From JAFAMB01 sp963775805 (GTDB lineage: Bacteria; Verrucomicrobiota; Verrucomicrobiia; Chthoniobacterales; JAFAMB01), in the NCBI GenBank assembly GCA_963775805.1, contig CAVZKG010000001.1:1054001-1118000 (forward strand): 64,000 nucleotides of DNA, written 5' to 3'. Below are positions 1 through 7,599 of the stretch, one piece after another. The position numbers and the translations under genes are program-made. The number at the start of each line of letters is the position of its first letter. The stretch's first letter is position 1. Under the pieces are notes generated by a model that saw nothing but the letters and a program-made list of their open reading frames with translations, searched no databases and was not told the origin of the DNA.

Positions 1-791
1 TCCCCCTCAAATGTGGCTTCGAAACGCTGCGAAGGAACCATCTGAAAAATGTCGCCCGCTGCGATATGATCTTTCGCCTTGCGAACCATCTCGTGAAATT
101 CTTCCCGGGTCGTATTTGACCGCGGCGTCGGTGAAGCTGTGACTGGCGCCGCATTCATCAACCGAGGCTCAGTCGGGGCTTCAAGTTGTTTGACGATTCC
201 CTCAATCTTTCGCGCCGCTTCGTCATACGCTCGATCAATATCTTTTCCCTCTACAAATGCGTTTGCGAAGATTTTTAAGCGCCGGAATCGATGATCGAAC
301 ACTAAAAATGTATCTGTTATGATAAAAACCATGTCCGGAAGACCAAGTTGGTCCGGAGGTGGTTCACCCACCGTCGGTTCAAAGAACCGCACCGTATCAT
401 ACCCAATATAACCCACGGCTCCCCCGCTGAATGGAGCGAGCCCGGGAATCTCGACCGGCTTGTACGTCGCCATCAGTTGCTGGAGCTCCAGCAAAGGATC
501 AACCGCAGTCTCGAATTCACGGCTCTTGCCGTTCTCTTCGATACGAATATGCTTGCCGCGTGCTTCGAAGTAAGTCCGAGGATCACTACCCAGAAACGAG
601 TAGCGGCCCACGTGATCGTTACTCTCCGCCGATTCAAACAAAAACGATCGAACGCCGTTGTCGATCTTTTCAAACACCGCTATAGGCGTTTCATAATCGG
701 CAACAAACTCCGTGTAGACCGGAATCAAATTACCTTTTCCGGCGAGCGCAGCAAACTCGTCGCGGGAAGGTAAGAGTGGCAAAGTAGTCAT
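1..791 (-). CDS. trpE: Anthranilate synthase component I (TrpE), 3' part outside window
   Basis: The minus strand reads an open frame from an ATG at 791 to the window edge, about 263 residues. It begins MTTLPLLPSRDEF and contains the TrpE N-terminal hallmarks: LIPVYTEF, TPIAVFEK, a serine motif near SFLFESAE, the GRYSFLG motif, the SGGAVGYIGYDTVRFFE block, and the start of the chorismate-binding domain (REEFHEMVRKAKDHIAAGDIFQMVPSQRF). The protein would convert chorismate and ammonia or glutamine to anthranilate, the first step of tryptophan synthesis. Its ATG overlaps the stop of hisI as ATGA, so the two genes are probably translationally coupled. PabB is the main alternative; the N-terminal domain reads more like TrpE. 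The catalytic C-terminal half lies outside the window. Confidence 0.9.
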   Translation of the reverse strand, partial: MTTLPLLPSRDEFAALAGKGNLIPVYTEFVADYETPIAVFEKIDNGVRSFLFESAESNDHVGRYSFLGSDPRTYFEARGKHIRIEENGKSREFETAVDPLLELQQLMATYKPVEIPGLAPFSGGAVGYIGYDTVRFFEPTVGEPPPDQLGLPDMVFIITDTFLVFDHRFRRLKIFANAFVEGKDIDRAYDEAARKIEGIVKQLEAPTEPRLMNAAPVTASPTPRSNTTREEFHEMVRKAKDHIAAGDIFQMVPSQRFEATFEG

Positions 792-1171
792 TTTGCGTAG
801 ACGTCCTCGGGATCAAAGAGTCGCTCTTCAACAACCGGCTTCGGTTCACCGGCGAAATCGAGCTCCTGAAAAAAGCAGGTTCGATATCCCGTGTGACAGG
901 CACCGGAAGTTTGTTCGACGTCAAAAAGCAGCGTATCACGGTCGCAATCGGTGAACCAACGAATTACGTGCTGTGTGTGCCCGCTTGTTTCTCCCTTTAG
1001 CCATAGTTGATCGCGTGACCGGCTCCAATAGTGCATCAACCCGGTTTCCAAGGTCTTTTCAAGCGATTGCCGGTTCATCCAGGCCATCATTAAAACTCTG
1101 CCAGGGGCGCCTGCCTCCCGCACGATCGCGGGAATCAGTCCATCGGCGGTGTACTTAAAGTCGAGGTTCAT
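788..1171 (-). CDS. hisI: Phosphoribosyl-AMP cyclohydrolase
   Basis: A 127-residue protein of normal size for single-domain HisI, which opens the adenine ring of phosphoribosyl-AMP in histidine synthesis. Visible motifs are the SGHTQ block, DCDRDTLLFDVEQ (metal and substrate site) and GACHTGYRTCFFQE with the zinc cysteines. There is no fused HisE domain (phosphoribosyl-ATP pyrophosphatase). The gene is followed immediately by trpE with a 4-base ATGA overlap, a histidine/tryptophan pairing that may reflect their shared use of PRPP-derived precursors. The N-terminus (MNLDFKYTADGLIPAIV) fits the family, supporting this ATG. Confidence 0.95.
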   Translation of the reverse strand: MNLDFKYTADGLIPAIVREAGAPGRVLMMAWMNRQSLEKTLETGLMHYWSRSRDQLWLKGETSGHTQHVIRWFTDCDRDTLLFDVEQTSGACHTGYRTCFFQELDFAGEPKPVVEERLFDPEDVYAK

Positions 1172-1227
1172 TGGTTGATCAGAAAGGAGTAACTCAGGGT
1201 GGAACTCTCTTCAAGCGAGCCTGGGCG

Positions 1228-1295
1228 GGAGGTTGGAAGGTTGGAGGTTCAAAGTTCGAGGTTTGGAGTTCGAAGTTCGAGGTTCGAGGGGCGCA
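1228..1295. repeat. Degenerate 7-8-base tandem repeat (GTTCGGA family)
   Basis: This stretch is built from imperfect units such as GGTTGGA, GGTTCAAA, GTTCGAG and GTTTGGA repeated head to tail. The same unit type returns in at least five other intergenic spaces of the window, in either orientation. It lies upstream of the divergent hisI gene and contains no convincing coding frame. Confidence 0.75.
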
Positions 1296-1436
1296 GTCAA
1301 TACATAGGCAACACTTCAGGTTCAATACATCGGTAACACTTTTCTTGAGCCCACGGCGTCAGCCGTGGAAAGAGAACCATAAATGGGTCAACACGGGAGG
1401 AGTGGGCGACGGCAATTCTACCGAGGTATTCGCCGA

Positions 1437-1800
1437 TACCGCATCCATTTGGTTGCAGCTTTCCGACTTCGCTTAAGCTACGTCGGACAGGTCTATCGCG
1501 CTGTGCCTCAGTGGTAAACCCTTCCCGGGAATGAACAGGCGAGACGCCAATCGAAGACAGGCTGAAAGCCAATTATACTTTCAATTCCCGAACGTTCTGG
1601 CGTTTTCCCGATTTCCACGTCCGTACGGCGCGTTCAACGCGATATCGCTCTAGTCCGGACAGCAAGACTCAAAAATCCGAAACTCTGTGCCTTTGTGGTG
1701 AATTCGATTCTCTGTGCCCTCATTCCTTCCTCTGCGCCCTCCTCCGTTTCTTCAAGTCTCTGTGGTAAACCCTTTCCGGGAAAAGGCGCTTTGCCAATTG
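1437..1800 (+). repeat. Long dispersed intergenic element, copy 1
   Basis: The space between hisI and the cox operon (1172-1960) holds no gene I can support. Most of it is a non-coding element that starts CGATACCGCATCCATTTGG, continues with a GGGAATGAACAGGCGAGACG segment, then GTTCTGGCGTTTTCC and GTTCAACGCGATATCGCTC, and ends in AATCCGAAACTCTGTGCC followed by pyrimidine-rich CTCTGTGCCCTC units. The same blocks in the same order are found at 21155-21420, and shorter pieces occur elsewhere. The remaining 1801-1960 presumably carries the cox promoter, but I could not identify one. Confidence 0.7.
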
Positions 1801-1960
1801 CAAGTTGTTTATTCAGCGAAATTTTCGCGCTAAATGATGCAATAAGCTCAAACACGACTTGACGCAGTATGGTGATTTTGTGTGAGATTGAGCCCGGCAT
1901 AAGCAACCAGGGTCGGTATTGTTGACATGTCGGAAGTGGTCGCTGAAAACAACGGAGTGA

Positions 1961-3070
1961 TTGACAGAACAGACTACTGCAGCACGAGCCTCAAAAATTT
2001 GCCTACTGATGAATAGCTCGAACCGACCTACAAGAGATATCGCTAAGTTGCACCGGGCCCTTCTGCTTCTGGTCGCGATTTTGCCCGGTATCGCAAAGGC
2101 GCAGGACTCCGAGCAGGTCCGATCGGTCCAGAACATATTTGCTCCGGTCGGAGTTCCGGCTGAAACCCTCAATGCAACGGCAACACTGGTGTTGCTGATC
2201 TGTCTAGTCATTTTCATCGTGGTAGGTGGACTCATGTTTTATGCGGTTGTCCGATACCGCCGCAGGCCGGACGATGACGGAAGCGAGCCGCCGCAAGTTT
2301 ACGGAAGCACCGCAATCGAGTTGGCATGGACGGTTCCGCCAATCCTGATCGTCGTGGTACTGGCGTTGGCCACGGCCCGGACAGTAGGGGAAATTCAGAA
2401 TCCGAAATTAAACGGCGACCCGGTAGAGGTCAGAATAATCGGCCACCGTTTCTGGTGGGAAGTAAGCTATCCTAAATACAACATCGTCACAGCGAACGAA
2501 ATCCATGTGCCTGTGAGTTACCTGAGTGCGCAGCGTCCGATAGCGTTGACGATGGGTTCCGCGGACGTCGTTCACGGATTCTGGGTCCCGGAGCTGAACG
2601 GAAAAGAATGGCTAGTGCCGGGGCGTGACAATAAATGGTGGATTCAACCGAGCTCTCTTGGAATCTATCTCGGCAACTGCACTGTTCTATGCGGACCACA
2701 GCATGCGAACATGCTGCTGCGCATCGTTGTCGAGTCTCCGGACGACTTCGATAAATGGGTCGAAAGGGAACAGCGGCCTCCAAACGAGGACCCGGCAGTG
2801 AACACCGGTCGAACCGCGTTTGCAACGAACTCCTGCGGAAGTTGCCACACGATTGACGGTACCAAATCGAACGGAACGTTCGGCCCGAACCTTACACATT
2901 TTATGAGCCGTCAGACGCTGGGCGCAGGTGTGGCTCCAAATGACGATACGAACCTGAAAATCTGGCTCCACGACCCACAAGACCTGAAGCCGGGATGTTT
3001 GATGCCGGATATGAAGCTTAGCTCGGAGCAGGTTGACGAAATCTTGGCCTACCTTAAAACGCTGAACTAA
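1961..3070 (+). CDS. coxB: Cytochrome c oxidase subunit II with fused cytochrome c (caa3 type)
   Basis: A 369-residue subunit II that accepts electrons at the outer face of the membrane. A signal-like segment (about residues 30-48, ending IAKAQ) is followed by two membrane helices (about 73-97 and 118-140), a cupredoxin domain and a C-terminal cytochrome c domain. CuA ligands are visible as H205, C240, C244, H248 and M251 (CTVLCGPQHANM). The haem site is CGSCH (292-296) with M349 or M351 as possible axial ligand. The usual Glu of the CSExC motif is Val here. The start given is a TTG preceded closely by GGAG; an ATG at 2009 would give a tidier signal peptide and is a real alternative. It is the first gene of the cox cluster. 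Confidence 0.93.
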   Translation: MTEQTTAARASKICLLMNSSNRPTRDIAKLHRALLLLVAILPGIAKAQDSEQVRSVQNIFAPVGVPAETLNATATLVLLICLVIFIVVGGLMFYAVVRYRRRPDDDGSEPPQVYGSTAIELAWTVPPILIVVVLALATARTVGEIQNPKLNGDPVEVRIIGHRFWWEVSYPKYNIVTANEIHVPVSYLSAQRPIALTMGSADVVHGFWVPELNGKEWLVPGRDNKWWIQPSSLGIYLGNCTVLCGPQHANMLLRIVVESPDDFDKWVEREQRPPNEDPAVNTGRTAFATNSCGSCHTIDGTKSNGTFGPNLTHFMSRQTLGAGVAPNDDTNLKIWLHDPQDLKPGCLMPDMKLSSEQVDEILAYLKTLN

Positions 3071-3077
3071 TTAAATT

Positions 3078-4775
3078 ATGGCAGATGGAACGATTATTGC
3101 CGAGTCAGGTACCGAGACGTTGCCGGCCAAGCCCGGAGAAGAGAAAGGAACTCTCACCGGCTGGGTGCAGGATTTGGTCTACACGGTCGACCACAAGAAG
3201 CTGGGGATGCTCTATGTCGGCACCGGCCTCTTCTTTTTAATTTGCGGCGGGATCATAGCACTCATCATTCGTGCTCAGCTGGCGTTTCCGAACGGGAAAG
3301 TGACCACGCCCGAGGAATTCAATGCCATGATCACCATGCATGGAACGGTGATGATCTTCTGGGTGGCAATGCCAATCATCTTCGGGATGATTAACTATGT
3401 GGTACCGCTCATGATCGGAGCCAGGGACATGGCATTTCCGCGACTGAACGCATTTTCGTTCTGGCTAACATTCTTCAGCGGATTCTTTCTATTTTTCAGT
3501 TTCGTCGCCGGTCCCGGTCTTTACGGATTTAGCGGCGCGCCGGATGCAGGATGGTTCGCCATCGCGCCCCTGACCTCCACGGCTTTTTCAAAAGGCAATA
3601 GCATTGACTTCTGGTCCCTGAGCGTGCTCATCAGTGGCGTGGGTAGCATCACGGGCGGCATCAACATCATGGTGACGATTATTTGCTATCGAACCAAAGG
3701 AATGACGCTCCACCGAATGCCGTTATTTGTCTGGTTGGCTCTCGTCACAATGTTTTTGGTCGTCGTGTTTCTTCCCCCTCTTTCCGCCGCCCAGATCATG
3801 TTGATCCTGCAGCGCTACCTGGGAGCGAAGTTCTTCGAAGCGCAGGCCGGCGGTTCAGCAATTCTCTGGCAGCATTTCTTCTGGATATTCGGTCACCCGG
3901 AAGTTTACATCCTGGTTTTACCGGCTTTCGCCACGGTTTCGGAGGTAATTCCTGTTTTCTCGAGAAAACCGATCTTTGGCTATCCAATGATGGTTGCCGC
4001 TACGGTTCTCATCGGCTTTATCAGTGCGGGCGTCTGGGCGCACCATATGTTCGCTGTGGGTCTGAATTCGTATGGAGTTACTTTCTTTGCGATGGCGACA
4101 TTAGCCATCTCTGTACCAACCGGCATCAAAATCTTTAACTGGCTGGCAACCATGTACGGCGGCAAGATCCGTTTGGAATTGCCGATGGTCTTTTGCATCG
4201 CTTTCCTGTTCCAATTTCTGATTGCCGGGTTGACAGGGGTCATGCTCGGTGTGGCACCGTTTGATTGGCAATTGAACGACTCCTATTTCGTGATCGCCCA
4301 TTTCCATTATGTGATCGTAGGCGGAATTCTGTACGGGATCTTTGCATTCCTTTATTACTATTATCCCAAAGCTTTCGGCCGGATGCTCAACAAGAAACTT
4401 GGGTTCTGGCATTTCTGGCTCTTCACGATCGGATTTCATCTGACGTTTGACCCGCAGCATTTTGCAGGGTTCCTGGGTATGCCGCGCCGGATCTACACGT
4501 ATCAACCGGGACGTGGCTGGGAACTTTGGAATCTGATTTCGAGCATCGGAGCGATTTTCCAGGCGCTTGGCGCAATCTGCCTTGTGATTAATCTTCTCTG
4601 GTCGGCACGCAAAGGGGCTATCGCCGGAGACGATCCTTGGGATGCATGGACGCTGGAATGGACTACCACGTCACCGCCGCCGGACTATAACTTTGAAACG
4701 TTGCCGGAGGTTAAGAGCCGTCGTCCGCTTTGGGATTTGAAACACCCCGAGGACCCCGATTGGAAATTCGAGTAG
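3078..4775 (+). CDS. coxA: Cytochrome c oxidase subunit I
   Basis: The 565-residue catalytic subunit of the haem-copper oxidase, reducing oxygen to water and pumping protons. Visible ligands are H88 (haem a), H273 with cross-linked Y277 in GHPEVY, H322 and H323 (CuB), and H408 and H410 in HFHYVIVGG (haem a3 and haem a). E275 in GHPEVY and K351 in PTGIKIFNW mark the A1-type D- and K-channel architecture. The sequence extends past the twelve-helix core with a soluble tail of about 50 residues. It follows coxB by 7 bases and is followed by coxC. Confidence 0.97.
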   Translation: MADGTIIAESGTETLPAKPGEEKGTLTGWVQDLVYTVDHKKLGMLYVGTGLFFLICGGIIALIIRAQLAFPNGKVTTPEEFNAMITMHGTVMIFWVAMPIIFGMINYVVPLMIGARDMAFPRLNAFSFWLTFFSGFFLFFSFVAGPGLYGFSGAPDAGWFAIAPLTSTAFSKGNSIDFWSLSVLISGVGSITGGINIMVTIICYRTKGMTLHRMPLFVWLALVTMFLVVVFLPPLSAAQIMLILQRYLGAKFFEAQAGGSAILWQHFFWIFGHPEVYILVLPAFATVSEVIPVFSRKPIFGYPMMVAATVLIGFISAGVWAHHMFAVGLNSYGVTFFAMATLAISVPTGIKIFNWLATMYGGKIRLELPMVFCIAFLFQFLIAGLTGVMLGVAPFDWQLNDSYFVIAHFHYVIVGGILYGIFAFLYYYYPKAFGRMLNKKLGFWHFWLFTIGFHLTFDPQHFAGFLGMPRRIYTYQPGRGWELWNLISSIGAIFQALGAICLVINLLWSARKGAIAGDDPWDAWTLEWTTTSPPPDYNFETLPEVKSRRPLWDLKHPEDPDWKFE

Positions 4776-4832
4776 AACCCCTTCGTGTTCTGCCCCCTGA
4801 CTTTGACGAACACTAACAACAAATCTTGACGC

Positions 4833-5429
4833 GTGAGTTCACAAACCTTAGCCAGCACTGAATCAGATTGGAAGCTCCCTTCTCCGCGAGTCGTGGGAAT
4901 GATCCTTGTCATTCTCACGGAGACAGCGCTCTTCACGATTTTCGTGGTGGCGTATCTCTACTATATCGGGAAAAGCCTATCCGGCCCATATCCGCACGAA
5001 GTACTCGAACTCCCAATTCTGGGCACCATTTTGCTACTGTCAAGCAGCGGAACGATTGTGCTTGCAGAGCAAAATCTGCATAAAGGCGAGAACAGCTTAT
5101 TCAATCTCTGGTGGTTGATCACTGCGCTGCTCGGGTTGGGATTTCTGGTCTACACCGGTCTCGAGTGGCACAAGCTGATCTACGAAGATCATCTCACGAT
5201 CAGCACGAACTTGTTTGGCTCGACGTTTTATTCGCTCGTGGGACTACACGCCAGCCACGTCGTAGTCGGACTTATTCTGATCCTGATGATTCTGATCCTG
5301 AATATCACCGGGAAAATTAAACCGTATCATCACCAGCATATCATAATGATTTCCTGGTATTGGCACTTCGTCGATGCGGTCTGGATCATCGTTTTCACCG
5401 TCGTCTACGTCGTTGGTATCAAATCTTAA
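4833..5429 (+). CDS. coxC: Cytochrome c oxidase subunit III
   Basis: A 198-residue membrane protein starting at GTG, with about five helices, as in the short bacterial form of subunit III. Typical segments are GMILVILTETALFTIF, TNLFGSTFYSLVGLHASHVVVGL and SWYWHFVDAVWIIVF, which carry the conserved Glu/His pattern of the family. It stabilises the oxidase and supports proton uptake. It lies 57 bases after coxA and 3 bases before the next gene, clearly in one operon. Confidence 0.95.
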   Translation: MSSQTLASTESDWKLPSPRVVGMILVILTETALFTIFVVAYLYYIGKSLSGPYPHEVLELPILGTILLLSSSGTIVLAEQNLHKGENSLFNLWWLITALLGLGFLVYTGLEWHKLIYEDHLTISTNLFGSTFYSLVGLHASHVVVGLILILMILILNITGKIKPYHHQHIIMISWYWHFVDAVWIIVFTVVYVVGIKS

Positions 5430-5432
5430 GCC

Positions 5433-6278
5433 ATGAGCTCACAAGAACACGGACATTCTTCAGAAGAGGGCGTCGAGTTACCGACGCCGACGGCGTGGCC
5501 GTTTATGTGCGCCTTCGGCATCACTTTGCTCGGAGTCGGTCTCGTGACCACCCTCCTGGTGACGTTGGTCGGGTTTATCATTGCGCTGATTTCTGCTGTC
5601 GGCTGGTTCCGGAGCGTATTTCCGAAGCCGCAGCATTTGCTGATTCCTTTGGCACCGGCAGATCACCGTCCGGCAGCGATCAAGGTCTCCAAAAGTCACA
5701 TCAGTAATCTGCGGATTGGCCAATCAAGCCATCGTGTCCGCATCCCAGTCGAAGTGCATCGCTATTCCTCCGGCATTCTTGGAGGGTTGGCCGGCGGCGC
5801 CGCGATGGCGGTCCTGGCCATGGGCTACGGCTTGGTCGTTGAGCATAGCATCTGGTATCCAATCAACCTGATGGCGGCGGCTGGTGTGCCGGCTTTAACG
5901 AACGCGAGCTTAGCCACGTTAAGAGAATTCAGTGCAGCGGGACTGACGGTGGCAATTTTGAGTCACCTTACCTTCTCGATCTTGGTTGGTTTGCTCTACA
6001 CGGTTCTATTGCCCATGTTGCCCGCGAAATTGGAATGGTTGTTCGGCGGTATTATCACCCCGCTGATGTGGACCGGACTGATTTACCCGACATTTAACTT
6101 GATCAACCCCGCGCTTGCCGCCCGCGTCGACTGGGGATGGTTTGTGATTTGCCAGGTCGCCTTCGGGCTGGTGGGCGGTTTTGTCGTATTCAAGTCGCAG
6201 AAAGTGGAAACGATGCAGAGTTGGTCGCTCGGCCAGAGAATGGGACTGCACGCGATGGGCGAAGATAAACCGGAATAA
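5433..6278 (+). CDS. Unknown cox-cluster membrane protein (possible subunit IV-like N-terminus)
   Basis: A 281-residue membrane protein not recognised as a whole. Residues 20-60 form one or two helices and end in a WFRSVFPKPQH junction, resembling the short subunit IV-like proteins that often follow coxC. A soluble linker (about 65-110, with HISNLRIGQSSHRVRIPVEVHR) leads to four or five further helices (about 112-255) rich in Gly, Ala and Pro. No haem or metal motif is seen. It starts three bases after the coxC stop and sits before the cytochrome c gene, so a role in oxidase structure or assembly is a fair inference but is not shown by sequence. Confidence 0.85.
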   Translation: MSSQEHGHSSEEGVELPTPTAWPFMCAFGITLLGVGLVTTLLVTLVGFIIALISAVGWFRSVFPKPQHLLIPLAPADHRPAAIKVSKSHISNLRIGQSSHRVRIPVEVHRYSSGILGGLAGGAAMAVLAMGYGLVVEHSIWYPINLMAAAGVPALTNASLATLREFSAAGLTVAILSHLTFSILVGLLYTVLLPMLPAKLEWLFGGIITPLMWTGLIYPTFNLINPALAARVDWGWFVICQVAFGLVGGFVVFKSQKVETMQSWSLGQRMGLHAMGEDKPE

Positions 6279-6299
6279 AAGAGTAAAAAGAACGCCCAG

Positions 6300-7052
6300 A
6301 TGCTGTTACGCCCATTAAACTCGATTCTGGTCATTTGCGGCCTCGCCTTGGTAAGCGGTTGCGATCGTCTGCCAGGCAAACCGACAGAAGCAGACCGGTG
6401 GAAGCCACCGCAGGATGTCAAAGATTTTGCGGAGCTGTTTGATACGAACTGCCGAGCTTGTCACAGCAATGGGAAGACCCTCGGAGCGTCAATGCCAATG
6501 AGTAATCCCACCTACCTCGCGATCGTACCGAAAGAGGTGGTACGCAAAGTGATCACTACAGGGATTGCAGGCACCGCGATGCCCGGTTTTTCAGCACAGG
6601 CCGGCGGATTACTGACCGAAGAGCAAATCGGGATCCTCGCGGACGGGATCTACACGTGGGCAAAGGGTCATGAAGTCCCGACGGATAATCTTCCACCCTA
6701 CAGCGCGGCGCTTGGCGATGCCAACCATGGGAAAGAGGTCTTTACGGCGGCTTGCGCAGGTTGCCACGGTGCTGAGGGCGAGGGCGTGACCGGCAAAGCC
6801 GGGGCGGTCGCTGATTCGGCCTATTTGAGTCTGGTAAGCGATCAATATTTACGAACTGTTGTCATCGCCGGTCGGCCTGATTTTGGAATGCCAGGATTTC
6901 GCGACTACGTGGCCGGGAAGCCGCTGACACCTGAAGAGATTTCCGACGTTGTGGCCTGGCTGGCATCGCACCGAGAGGGAGCAGCCCCAGGAGAGCCCGC
7001 AAAAACCGCTGATACCAGCTCCGGAACGCAACCTTCAACCTCAAACCAGTAA
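6300..7052 (+). CDS. Two-haem cytochrome c lipoprotein
   Basis: A 250-residue exported cytochrome. The N-terminus is a lipoprotein signal (ILVICGLALVSGC, lipobox Cys at 21), so the mature protein should be lipid-anchored on the outer face of the membrane. Two class I cytochrome c domains follow: CRACH (51-55) with a Met in TAMPGF, and CAGCH (152-156) with a Met in FGMPGF. The tail is Ala/Pro/Ser-rich. It sits between the oxidase genes and the Rieske/cytochrome b genes, and so probably carries electrons from the bc complex to the caa3 oxidase. Its stop overlaps the next start by one base. Confidence 0.93.
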   Translation: MLLRPLNSILVICGLALVSGCDRLPGKPTEADRWKPPQDVKDFAELFDTNCRACHSNGKTLGASMPMSNPTYLAIVPKEVVRKVITTGIAGTAMPGFSAQAGGLLTEEQIGILADGIYTWAKGHEVPTDNLPPYSAALGDANHGKEVFTAACAGCHGAEGEGVTGKAGAVADSAYLSLVSDQYLRTVVIAGRPDFGMPGFRDYVAGKPLTPEEISDVVAWLASHREGAAPGEPAKTADTSSGTQPSTSNQ

Positions 7053-7594
7053 TGACACCGAGCGAACCTGAAAACGACCATCCAATAAGTCCGGAGGCGA
7101 AGAGTTACTCCACGCGGCGTGATTTCTTGCTCCAGATCGGTGTAGTAATCAACGCCGTTGCGGCGTTTATGATCGGGATACCCCTCGTGGGATTTGTCCT
7201 CTCAAGCCTCATCAGGAGTACTCCACGCGTTTGGTTTTCCTTGGGGCCGGTGTCAAAATTTCCCGAAGGTCAAATGCGCCTTGTCACTTTTGAAAACCCT
7301 TATCATTCGCAAGCGGATGGACAGACCGCACGATTGACCTGCTGGGTTCGACGAATCCAAGGGGACCAATTCAAGGTTTTTGCAGCAAACTGCACCCATC
7401 TTGGATGCCCTGTACGCTGGTTTGAGGAGTCGCAATTGTTTTTGTGCCCCTGTCACGGCGGCGCTTTCTACGCGGACGGCGGACGCGCTGCGGGTCCGCC
7501 CCCGAGGGGTCTCTACGTCTACGAACATAAGGTCCAGAACGGCGAGCTGCAGATCGACGCGGGTGTTCTGCCAACATTGGCAAGCCCCTCCTAA
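7052..7594 (+). CDS. Rieske iron-sulfur protein of the bc complex
   Basis: A 180-residue protein with a twin-arginine-like start (STRRDFLLQIG), one membrane anchor (about 30-55) and a Rieske domain. The 2Fe-2S ligands are in CTHLGC (114-119) and CPCH (132-135). The protein takes the first electron from quinol in the bc or b6f complex and passes it to cytochrome c. It is followed after five bases by the cytochrome b gene, the usual partner. Names such as petC or qcrA would fit, but orthology is not settled by sequence reading. Confidence 0.95.
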   Translation: MTPSEPENDHPISPEAKSYSTRRDFLLQIGVVINAVAAFMIGIPLVGFVLSSLIRSTPRVWFSLGPVSKFPEGQMRLVTFENPYHSQADGQTARLTCWVRRIQGDQFKVFAANCTHLGCPVRWFEESQLFLCPCHGGAFYADGGRAAGPPPRGLYVYEHKVQNGELQIDAGVLPTLASPS

Positions 7595-7599
7595 ATCGT

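Noticed and set aside
348..773. Long plus-strand open frame opposite trpE
   Set aside because: It is the antisense shadow of a clear TrpE reading and its translation has no recognisable features.
1171..1476. Plus-strand open frame of about 100 codons
   Set aside because: Its translation is made from GTTCGGA-type repeats, with no ribosome site or conserved pattern.
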